The position numbers were made by a program, and so were the translations under genes. The notes below the pieces were generated by a model, which ran no database searches, was not told where the DNA came from, and was given only the letters and a program-made list of their open reading frames with translations. Positions 10,717-21,203 of a stretch of 64,000 nucleotides of DNA are shown piece after piece. The stretch spans positions 8,246,001-8,310,000 of the forward strand of contig JARCOQ010000002.1 in NCBI GenBank assembly GCA_029207755.1. Direction: 5' to 3'. This DNA comes from Chamaea fasciata. Taxonomy: Eukaryota; Chordata; Aves; Passeriformes; Sylviidae. Numbering within the stretch: position 1 is the first letter of the stretch; each line of letters opens with the position of its first letter.

Positions 10717-12660
10717 CAGAAACAAAGGTGGGAAAAACCAAAACAATTCTTTTTTGTTGTTGTTTTATAGTTCACAACCACAGAACATGCATGAAGCAAA
10801 CACTTGTAAAATAATGGAACTGACACAAAGGAATGCAAAGGATTCCTACTCTTGGCTCTCTACTAGTACCGTAAAACATACTAACTCTTAGAACCTGTCT
10901 TATTTGTGAAAGATGATCTTCAAAAGCAATAAAGGTTTTTTCAAAAATACCATTAAAATGCCATTGTATCAAATATTTACTCTGTGTTCTACAAGCTTTA
11001 AATCAGAGAGACATCACTCCTAATACATTTAAATGTGTTTATGGAAAATTTCTCAAGCAATTTTCATGATCTTCAGGTAAATATATAATGAAAAGTGTTC
11101 CATGCCATTCATTCAAGAATCATTTACATGAGATTTACAAAACATGCAGTTATGAATCAACTTTTTAAATCAAAGTATCAAATGGTGTCATGCTTCATAG
11201 AATCTGTGACTGTGGGAGTACTAATTTTGCACTTTAAGATGGATGTAAAGGAAAGAATGTCATATACAAATAGGATGTACTATTATTTTTCTGTATCACT
11301 GTTGCATATCTTGTCCCATTTGCTGACAAGATCCTCTGAGTGGCATGAGGTGCACAGATGTTTTACCAGGATGTTCAAGACTAGAGAGGACAGACTGGCA
11401 GGACCTGGGATACAAAACATGCAAGGAAGGGTGTTTTGCAACAGAAAACCTAAAGGATACTTAAAAAATTGAAGACATACAGGGACATTAATGATGAGTT
11501 TATATATATATTTGTGTCTTTGGGTTCAAACAAAGGAAGTTCTGTCAACTAAATTGCCTTGCAGAAAATACCTTCTTGAAAGTGACTATACAGAAAATCC
11601 CTGAGCACCTCAAACTGAGTCACTAAAGCAGTCCCAGGGAAAGAGCCCTCAGAATTTGCAGGTGTAAAAAGTCCAGAGACTAAGGCCACATGATAGTATG
11701 CATTTAGCCTAAAAGGTCCTAGAAGGGCACTTTTAGCGGCCTTCAAGAAAAGATTTTGTCTTGTTTCAGGTTTACCTGATAACTTGAGTGTTATGTATCA
11801 GGGCATTTCCCAAACACCAGTGTCAGGGTGAATAAAGTGTGTTCTCACTCCCTCTCTCTCTTCTGCTGAAGTCTGTAAGAATTGCAGGCATCCAAGTCTT
11901 TCCCTGTGACAAATAAAACCCAGCGTCAGTCACTAAAGACCATTAGAAAACACGTAGCTACTGCAAGTCCATCTCACTGAAATTGTTTTCTGAAAATCAG
12001 TTTTACAGCAGCCAAGAAGTGAATGCAGGGCTGTGATGATAACTGCCAGCAAAGTGGATTTGTTTGTAAATACACGTTCCAGAGGGGCCAGTCTGCTGCT
12101 CGAGCATGGAAAATATACACTTGTTAACTGCCCTTTATGCTAAATCTTACACATATTATGACTGATCTTCAGTTTAATGGTATTTGTGAAATGGTAGACA
12201 CAGCACAGAGTAGCAATAATGCAATAAAATGCCTCTGCAATATTCATTTCTTGTCTACAAGAGGGGATCAGTGCAGTGATTCATCTTTCCACGAGTTACA
12301 TACAAAGATAACTTTTAATTCCCAAAGCAAAGCAAATAGATCAGAGAGGAAAGTAGCTGCTTGCAAAACAACTCTGCCCTAACTGTTCTTTATAATGATG
12401 TGAAGTTTCAGCTCTTAACATCATTAAGTGAGCAATTTCCCATCATGACCCTTATGGGTTTTTTATGCTGCTGTGACTGAGGAAATGACTAACTTCAGGT
12501 GTAAAGTGAGGCAGTTATCTTTCATAGCTCTAAACAAATATGAATCCATGAAAGAATAATTTATAAGATACAGCGGGAAGATATGTCATTTAGTTAGACT
12601 ATGTTTAGTGTGAAGTGAAGATTTACAAAATCAAATCCCTGGTAAATCTTAGTATTTAAA
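10717..12660. other. Stretch with no recognised feature
   Basis: No repeat family or RNA gene recognised. A minus-strand frame at 11549-11746 looks protein-like for about 30 codons but lacks a convincing acceptor, so it is not called. Confidence 0.45.
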
Positions 12661-12673
12661 ACTGAGCTTTTCT

Positions 12674-12735
12674 AAAAAAAAAACCCAAAAAAACAAAACC
12701 AGACAAACAACAACAACAACAACAACAACAAAAAC
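12674..12735 (+). repeat. (CAA)n microsatellite in an A/C-rich tract
   Basis: About eight consecutive CAA triplets (around 12706-12731) sit inside a longer A-rich tract with CCC interruptions. Confidence 0.9.
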
Positions 12736-12920
12736 TCTTTCACAAACACACAAAAAGTCAGGAATTATTTCAACAAACTCCCATTCTCACAGTTTAACTT
12801 CTAATCCTCCAGAGAAGACAGGTTGATGGGCAGATGATTTTTACTAATACCCAAGATCAGTTCTTTTTAGCAGACTTTCTTGTACATAGGTTAACTGGAG
12901 AGGTCCTAAAATTTTCTCAG

Positions 12921-12965
12921 GGTTGCAGAACGACATCACCCTGGTTTATGACATCCTTGTGCAAA
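12921..12965 (+). other. Micro-exon candidate, 45 nt
   Basis: A strong acceptor (AAATTTTCTCAG) and a strong donor (CAAA followed by GTGAGT) bound exactly 45 bases. Taken with a 1-nt overhang on each side, the block reads LQNDITLVYDILVQ with no stop, so inclusion would keep the frame. A second frame is also open; the third is closed. No gene is recognised and no neighbouring exon can be tied to it, so chance remains a good explanation. Confidence 0.2.
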
Positions 12966-15163
12966 GTGAGTTTCTTTTGTTAAATATGGAAATTATTCCT
13001 TAAGCAGAAAGATGAATTGTATTACATTCAGATGGAATGCTCTACTTGTTGTATTCCACAAGGGTTTTGAAAAGCTTTTTAAAGGAAGAACTAGGAAATG
13101 ATATAATCCATATTCTAATCACTTCTTACACTTGACAAGAGATGTGTGGGAGAAAGGTGAGGTGGTGGAATCTACTCAGATGTTGCTTTAGGTCAAATAT
13201 AATTAGAACAGTAATTACTTGTGCTTAAGGTAGAGTATCAATGGCACTCAGGCCATTAGGATAATGCAAAACATTATGTGTTACGCATCAACACCACCCA
13301 GGCTTGCAAGACCATTAGGACTTGCTGTATTAAAGGGAAACCCACTCACTCAAGGGCTTGTTGGTGACCAATTTATTCCTCTTGTCTTTGACCATGGTCT
13401 GTTGGAGACTGAAAACGTTTAAAGTGAAGCAGTAGAGAGCAACTGTGTTTGTAAAAAACTATGTACTCAAAAGCTAAATAACATGCAATGTCATTTGAAA
13501 GATTCTCCTAATCTAATTCCCTCTGTTTCCATACATCAAAAGCAGATTACAATTTTAAGTTTCATGCTACAATTACTCACAGGGCTTATCTGTAAATGAA
13601 ATTCAAAAACATGGCATGAACATAATGTGCTGGCAGAAGATACTGAGACACAGCTAATCTGCCTCATATCACACTTTATGTCACTGTCCCCATTCAGAAG
13701 AGGGACTGCAGTTGCTGGAAGGTATGTTGTGAGCACAGTCATGCTTTCTTTGCAATCCTTGACAAGATCTCCCCCACCTCAGTGTAAAGCTGTACATTAA
13801 CCATTATCTTCTCTGTTAGCAGTAAAATAACCCAAACACAAAAGCCTGTCTGGAAAATATTTCTCTTTGCGGCATTTATCGGAAAGGCATTGACATGTTA
13901 ATGCACAAGAAAAAAAAGACCTCAGGTCTTGCAGGTCCTCAAGTCCTTTGTTTCCCACAAAAACACATTGTGAAAACATTAGTTCAAATGGCACCGGGTT
14001 TATTCCTCTTGTTTAAACACAAACACTACAAAAAGCATTATAAAGAAAGTTCTCCAGATGCAATTTCACAGAAATCTGAAGATGAGAGCAGAGTCTGTGA
14101 TATCATACCTACATTTGAACACTAAATAGGACATCATAAAGAATGGCAGAGACCTGAGTTTTACTATGTTTAGGAATCTAAAGAACTTTCAGCTTCTTTG
14201 AGACTTTATTTTGTTCACTCTTGTGCTTATCAGTGCCTCCTGGAATATTTAACTCCATGTTCTTTGAATGATGTAATCAGAAACTGGAACAAAATGGAGA
14301 AAAAGGGTGTTCAAATGAACTCCTTTGCAGCAATCCTAGTTTAAGGGGATTCCAGCCACCTCAGATATTCTGCTGGTGTCAGGGAAATGTTCTGTTCATA
14401 TAAAATCTAAGAAAATTATTTATTTAGGATATTAAAGAAACTATTTAGGATATTAAAGAAATCTACCACTACCAGAAGCTTCATTTATAAGAAAACAAGA
14501 AGTCAAACTTCATGTATGCAATGTATTCTCAACAAGCCAGCTGACAAGTTCTATTTCTATTTCTGGTATGTGTCAGGGGTGCAAGGGTTTAACAGCAACA
14601 AAACCACAGCAGAAATAGCAAGTGATAGAGATTGACTACCTTTTAAAAATTTCTTGATGTATATTTATGCAATAAACACCAAACAGCCCAAATAAACCAA
14701 CGTATTTTTCTTAAATCTTTCATTATGAGCTATTCCTAGAATAAAGATGTTTTGTTAAAAAATATCCCAGAGTATGCATTTTTATTTTTCATAATAAATA
14801 TTCCATCCTCAGCATCATAGCTTAGAACCTGTCAATCTCCATTGCTGCCACATAATATTAAATTCAGAAAATTGTGTTCTTGGTATCTGGAGAAGCATAG
14901 AAATGCTAATTTTTTATTTTTTTTTAACCTAAGGAAAATTGTAGTACAGAAGAGAAGTGCATTTAACACTTAAAATAGTATTCATTAGACTAATCTTGCT
15001 CATTTAGTAGTGGCTTGCTATTCTCAGGTATTGTAAAAAAGTTCGGAAGTATGAGGTTGCTTTAATTCATGTTTCATTTGCACCAGATGTCAGAAAATGA
15101 AATTATTAAAAAAGATTTTATTTCACCACATAAATACACAAATTTTCCAAGTTTACTATATCA

Positions 15164-15166
<3 letters not shown>
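12966..15166. other. Stretch with one short tandem duplication
   Basis: A 20-base unit TATTTAGGATATTAAAGAAA is duplicated with a period of 21 at 14421-14461. Otherwise nothing is recognised. Confidence 0.6.
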
Positions 15167-15225
<59 letters not shown>

Positions 15226-15237
15226 TTTAAAAAAATT
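15167..15237. repeat. (TA)27 microsatellite with an adjoining A/T palindrome
   Basis: Twenty-seven TA dinucleotides (15167-15220) run into AAT7A7TT at 15220-15237, which is itself an 18-bp perfect palindrome. Both parts can extrude as cruciforms; that is a general property of such DNA, not something measured here. Confidence 0.95.
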
Positions 15238-16034
15238 GTTTCCTGGTCTTCATTCTGGGTTTGAGCATTATATTAAACACATTATTTGTTTCACCATGAG
15301 GGTTACTGGTTGTATGGGGCACACAGGAGACATAGATGGGATCAAATGCACTGCTCACAGTCTTCCCAAGTGAGAATTGATCTTTAGTGATTGGAAATAT
15401 GCTAGTGATTGTGGTAGGAGGTTTTCTGATTTCCATTGTCTCTTCTGAGAAAAGAAAAGTCCTGTTTTTTGACTAAGGACTACAGGCTCAAACTGCTGGA
15501 CATAATGGTCCCTTCTGTACAGACAACAGTGTTTTAATTGGGGCATTGAGGCACTTTGGTTTAGTACAGATGTGTATAATTCTTCTTGGCCAGTTCCTCA
15601 GTTATTCCCCCAAATTGCCTCTAATTTCCTGGAGTTAATCGTGCAGAGTACAATGTAAATTTGGTTGGTTTTGTCACAGCTCAGCATCGCTGGGAAACCT
15701 CCTGTGGCTGACAAGCAGGTTTAATGAAGCACCTGACCTCTCACTAAGTCATCTCCTGGCTTGCTAGTGCTCATGTTAATGGCAGAGTTGGAAGAGATAA
15801 TTTGGGATGTGCTCAGGGGCACATGTACACCGTGCTGCATGGGAAAAAAAAAGTCCTCGAGATCATCTTACAAAGCATTTCTCAGCTTGGAACTGGAAGA
15901 ACTATGGTTTCAAGGCAACGTTATTTATAGTACAGCTAGAAAAAGAAGTGAATTATAGTTTAATTGCTGTATTATTCTCTATTTTTACCTACAGAAGCTA
16001 AAGTGTTTTTTTTGTTGGTTTGTTTTTTTTTTTT
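15238..16034. other. Stretch with no recognised feature
   Basis: No repeat family, RNA gene or exon seen before the T/G-rich patch. Confidence 0.45.
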
Positions 16035-16080
16035 GGGGGGGGTGGGTGGGTTTTTTTGGTTTTTTTTCGGGGGGGGGGAG
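16009..16080 (+). repeat. T/G homopolymer patch with G-quadruplex motif
   Basis: Long T runs alternate with G runs. G8-T-GGG-T-GGG at 16035-16050 fits a G-quadruplex with one-base loops, since the G8 run can supply two tetrad strands. A second run of ten G lies at 16069-16078. A minus-strand open frame of 184 codons passes through it (15985-16539) but is poly-proline and lysine here and is not a gene. Confidence 0.9.
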
Positions 16081-16311
16081 AGTTTGGTTTAACCCTGGTA
16101 GGTAGCTGAACACCACACAGTGACTTACCTCACAGTGAGATGGGGAAAGAATTGGGAGTGCAGAAGTGAGAAGACTCATGGACTGAGGTAAAACCAGTTC
16201 AACATGCAAGCAAAATAGAAAAAAGGATTCATTGCCATGGCCAGGAATGTGTTCAGCCCTGCCCAGTAGAGCATGCTCCATCACACATAGAGGTGGCTTT
16301 TCCAATGCATT

Positions 16312-16350
16312 TTTCAGATCACATGCTGAAAAAAAGCATGTGATCTGAAA
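16312..16350. repeat. Perfect 16-bp inverted repeat (hairpin)
   Basis: TTTCAGATCACATGCT (16312-16327) is followed after a 7-base GAAAAAA spacer by its exact reverse complement (16335-16350). A 16-bp perfect arm at this spacing is not expected by chance in 64 kb. It could fold as a hairpin in RNA from either strand, or reflect a template-switch mutation. The arms are too short for a typical microRNA precursor. Confidence 0.9.
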
Positions 16351-18280
16351 TGATTCGATGAAGTGATTTGCCACGTGCACATCAGACTTTTCAGGATGTG
16401 GGTTGTTCTTCTTTCTTTCAAAATAGGAAGCAAGTAAAAAAATTGCGTTCAAATATTCACTGAATTCATTAGCACGCCTGTAGGTTGGCCTCCAAAGTGT
16501 CAAAATTCTATTGGAGTAAAAGAAACATCTACAACTCATTGAATATTTAAAAAGTACAAAGAGTTATGGTACATTTGTAGAAAGACTCAGGTGAGTAAGC
16601 TGGAAACATACAAAATATTTCCTTGTTTCAGTCCCTCCCTAACCTTCCTGGGTTCCTCTGCCTGGCTCTGTAGAAGGTGATTGTGCCTTGCTCTTAGAAA
16701 GCCTTGAGCTCTTTTGGCTCAGGTAATCTTGGAAGACTTCAGCCGGAGACAGAGATCAACTTAGGAAATTTAAAGAATGAACAAAGAGCTCTTATTTTAC
16801 AAATTGTTAGTGAGGCAGCTTTACCAGCCACACATAAGTAGAAGTCTGAGGTGCGGTTTTTTTTGGTTTTTTGGTTTTTTGGTTTTTTTTGCCTTTCTGT
16901 GTTTGCTTCTCTTTTCTGTTCTATAACACAGAGCAGCCATTATCAACAGACAGGGGATAGGATCTTTAAAACTATTTTGTCTGCTTGAAAGGTCTATCAG
17001 TTTCTTTTTACAAAAGCTATCAGCTTTTGGCTACTTTGTGTTTTCACAGTTTTGTTTCGATTCCCTCATGTCAACCACATTAGCTATAAAGCTAACTTTG
17101 AAAGCAAGAAGTGATAAAAGGTGATAAATGTAAATTAATCCAATTATTCTATTAAAAGACTTTTACTGGCAATATTTCTATAATTTCAAGATTCAACTAT
17201 TAAAATGTTTTTCCAGATTTGTTTTTTCCCTGAAAAGTTACACAGAAAAGTTACACAAATAGGAATTTACATCATAGAAAAAATGCTAACCTTACTCAAT
17301 TGTATACTATGTTCTTTCTAAAGTAAAAATTATTGCAGTAAAAATTATAGACCTTACTTTTAAAAAGACATATTTTTTAAAGAGACTTTCAATAGACATT
17401 TTAAATGTACATTATAGCAAGCAAAATAATACACCACAGATAAAATATGACTGCTTATTTCCTGTGGAGTTTCTTGTATACTCACTGAGACAAGAAAAAC
17501 TCTTGATTAAATAAGTCCAAAACTAATTTGGTACAGATATTTTCAAAATCGGGAGAACTAAATATTTATGAGTGACCATCCTGAACTTTCCTTGGGAGAC
17601 CAAACAGTCTTTAATGGAGTGAGAGGGAGAAAAAATCTTTATAGAACAAACACAAGACAATCTACTAAATTGAAAAAAAAACCAAACCAAGGACTAGAAT
17701 GACAGTTTTCAAAACTATTACGCTGGTCATTATTAGTTTTAAAACTGTTCCTAAAATATCTCATTGCTAGACAACCATCTATTTTTTTAATATTTTTAAT
17801 TTGTTCATTTACTTTGGCTTTAGATGTCATGATTATAATGGAATTATCAGAGTAAGAAAATATCTAACAGGAATCATGAGTTTTTTGTAGTTTTTAACTT
17901 TCATTTCACAATTTTACTTTCCTGGGGATTAGGCAAAAGTAAAGTTAGATCTATAAATATAACAATTGATGCTCACATTTTGAAATAGACAAAATTAATG
18001 GTGTGATCCTGATGAATGAGAAAAACCTGCACCAACATTTCACAATTTGTCAGGCCATTATTGTCACTGACAAATGAAGGTTTTGGTATATATAGTTCTT
18101 CTAAAGTAAACTCTGCATAACAGATGGTTTTCCTCCTGATATGACAAGCATTAAAATGTCTACTGATCATCATGGTATTTTTAAGGCCTCCTAAATGAAA
18201 TATGTCAGAAATAAAATGGTCAGGAGGCCCTTGAACAGGGACAACACAGGCTCAGCCACATCTGAGCAGGATCCAGATCT
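16351..18280. other. Stretch with a GGTTTTTT patch only
   Basis: A short tandem of GG followed by six to eight T, four copies, lies at 16855-16890. A 13-base near-tandem, GAAAAGTTACACA, occurs twice at about 17233-17259. Otherwise nothing is recognised. Confidence 0.6.
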
Positions 18281-18284
18281 CCAG

Positions 18285-18375
18285 CTCACACTTGGCTATG
18301 ACTCCGTCTTGCGCTGGGACTTTGGGCAAGTCATCCTCAGCTCTTTTATTTTCCACTGTGTAATTTTTCTTGTCT
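18285..18375 (+). mobile_element. Possible MIR-type SINE fragment
   Basis: GACTTTGGGCAAGTCA (about 18319-18334) differs at one position from the conserved MIR core block GACCTTGGGCAAGTCA. It is followed by a CTCAGCTCTTTTATTTTCCACTGTGTAA segment with the same order as the MIR pyrimidine-rich part. The surrounding match is weak and short. MIR copies are present in bird genomes as old relics; a profile search would be needed to confirm this one. Confidence 0.35.
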
Positions 18376-18987
18376 ACTTATATTGTACCAGTTCTGTGTC
18401 TTAGACTGTCTCTTTCAACATTTCTACACTACTGAAATCAAAACACATGTAAATATCCAATACTGAAATGCATCTGACTTCTCAGGAAATACATAACTCA
18501 TTTATACAGTTTGCTGAATCACTAAATCTGAATGTAAATCACAAATCCACAAGTCCACAACAATTTTTTTTCCCAGTTTCATGCCATCATCCTCGAAGAA
18601 TGTATATGATGCATGTCCATAGTGGCACTCTAAAACTGGTTTTTATTTCAGTAATCCTTAATGATCTTTTAAACTTGATTTATTACATAAGCATGCAATA
18701 TGCCGTTTACAGAAGCAATATATTTCCCACTAAATTTGGTTAAACTCCTTTTGAATATAATAGAAACTGAAGGAACATGGCACCTTGCAATTATGCGGCC
18801 CTTTTCTAGCCTGAAACCTGGAATAACCTTAGCAAGTCTCTCTGATTGTATCTGTTCTGATGGGAGGAAACTAACACTGTGAAATGGAAGTTTTTGAAGT
18901 CTGTCTTATTTTTTATGATGTTGCTTGAACCAGGCATACAAACTATAAGTATATAACAGTAATCAGATTTAAAATCAGCAAAATATA

Positions 18988-18994
<7 letters not shown>

Positions 18995-19037
<43 letters not shown>
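18995..19037. repeat. (TA)21 microsatellite
   Basis: About 21 TA dinucleotides follow GTG and end at CCC. ACAC units about 40 bases downstream suggest a compound repeat. Confidence 0.95.
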
Positions 19038-19040
<3 letters not shown>

Positions 19041-21145
19041 ATGAGGTTAAAAAACCCACATAATTTATACATTTACACACACACATAAATATAAATAAAA
19101 CATACAAGTAGTAAGCAGACAATTAATTTACATTCTCCTCTCTTAACCATAGAGCTGCTCATCTCACAAATCATATTTCTGTGGGAAATGAAAGGTGCAC
19201 TTGCTGGCAGCATTTTGTAAGGAATAATGACACACTTTACTACCTGTAAGTGCTGACTGAGTGCTTCTGCATTTCCTTCCCAAGGTGACTGTAACACAGA
19301 TTGATGAAAGATTCGGCAGGACTCAAAGGTTAAAGATGCAGACCTGGAGCCAGAAGGCAGCCCTGACACTGATGGAATACAGTACAATGAGAGTAGCCAC
19401 ATTATTGTCCCATCCTGTGATAACCAGTATAATATGAAAACTGACTAGAGGAGAAGGGAACAAATTAAATCCATTAATCAAGCATATCTGGGCTAAACAG
19501 TTGCTCCAAAGAGTCGAACAAATGAAAAATTTACTGTTTGTTTCTATGCTTGCTACCAGCAGAGAAAAAAATTAATTATAAGGCTGTGGCTCAACTATTA
19601 GTTAAGTTTTTTCTTGAGAAAACTATTTATTGCTTTGTCACAGAACAAATGAACCTCATTAGTGAGATTAGTTTCAGCTAATCATTTTGCATTCGGACAG
19701 TCTAATAGTATACCCTTTAAAGATTCATTGAAGGAAATAACTTCAAAGAAACAGAGTCCACTCTGCTGTGTTAGACTTATATCAGAAATATATGATTTGT
19801 CACTAGCTAAAAGTCAAATTTTCTTCATATTGCCCTGGTAAAGTGGTTACTCTGTTGCCTGCAGTCAGCCGTTTGCCAAGTTTCACAATGGGGTCTCTCT
19901 AGTCAAGGGGTCTCACATTTCACTCACAAAGCTCTGCTCTTGTCGTGCATAATCTGAAATCTGTCTAGCTCTTGAAACAACTCAAAACCCCTAAATAGGG
20001 ATTGGTGTGGGGAGGAGGGGGTTGTTGTGTGTGTGTTTTTTTTGTAATAAAACAAATGAACCTCGACAAAATTCTTCCAAAAATTTCTATTTAGAAGGAA
20101 GGAAGATATATGGAAGTTCTCTAATCTAAACAGAGCAAAGAGTACAGGCTGTTTTCATGTATTGCTCTGTCATCCTGCTGGAATCTTATGAAAGCAGTCC
20201 CTCCCCTTTGGAAAGAAGAGAAGGCAGCTCTCTATGAACTGGAAGCCTTCAAGGCAATTTATTACCTGGAGAAGGTCAGAGAAGTGCATCTACTAGCAGA
20301 AGTGGTTGAGGGTTTGAAGTTCAGCATTTCTGCCAAAGTTTTTAATCTCTTTTTCAAAAAGGAAGTTCTTTATGGTGAAAGCTTCTGGTTTGCAATGGGC
20401 TCTCCTGCAGTGCTGGGTTCCTCGTGATGTAAATGACTCCACTGGGGAATTGAACTGAAATCATGAAGATAAAACAGCCACATATCACACAATAATTAGC
20501 TTGTCACTACTCAATTGACCTGATTCCCATGGGAAATCTAGAGGCAGAGTAACAGTTGTCAGACATCACAGCTAAGGAAGTCTGCTTCCATTGTTTCTAG
20601 GTCTCAGGAGCACCAGCCTTGATGGGCAAACCTGTGGGAAGAGCTTACAAAGCTCTTGGTACATTTGAGAAATGCTTTTTCCCCTAGGGAAGTACTCTCG
20701 TACTGCAATAACCTCCCGCTATTATTTTTTACATTTCCGCACTGCTACACTGTACATTTTCCTGTCCAAAAATTTATTTTCAAAAATCTTGAATAAAATT
20801 ATATTTTGCCTGTGTCCCCTGCTGGAACTGAACAGATTATTAAAATGCTACTGAGGGGATGGAGAAGGAGTTATAACAGCACATGGAAACACAGATATGT
20901 CGAACTACAAGGCCCTGATTTTCTTGGACCAGTTAAGAGTTGCTCTATCTCATTATTAGTCATCCACACAACAGCACAACATGGATTCTCAACCGCTGAA
21001 AAACCATTATTTAAAGATTAAATTTTTTTTCAACTATGAATGGATTTTTTTCATGGTTCAACACCAAACTCCATTCTAAACCAAGGGCCCCTCCAAAAAA
21101 AATCCCGTTAGCAGGTTAAAAAAGACTTGATTTAAAATATAGTTT
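19038..21145. other. Stretch with no recognised feature
   Basis: No repeat family or RNA recognised. An open plus-strand frame at 20188-20427 (79 codons) has a plausible amino-acid balance, but no splice context, family match or homologue that I know. Confidence 0.45.
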
Positions 21146-21203
21146 TATAATACACTATTAAATAATATAATATACTATTAAAGAATATAATACACTAATA
21201 AAA
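21146..21203 (+). repeat. Degenerate tandem repeat of about 20 bp, three copies
   Basis: Units of the form TATAATACACTATTAAA recur three times with small changes. Confidence 0.75.

Noticed and set aside
15985..16539. 184-codon open frame on the minus strand, the longest in the window
   Set aside because: It runs through the T/G homopolymer patch (poly-proline and lysine) and the perfect hairpin; no motif or family is visible, so it is an absence of stops and not a gene.
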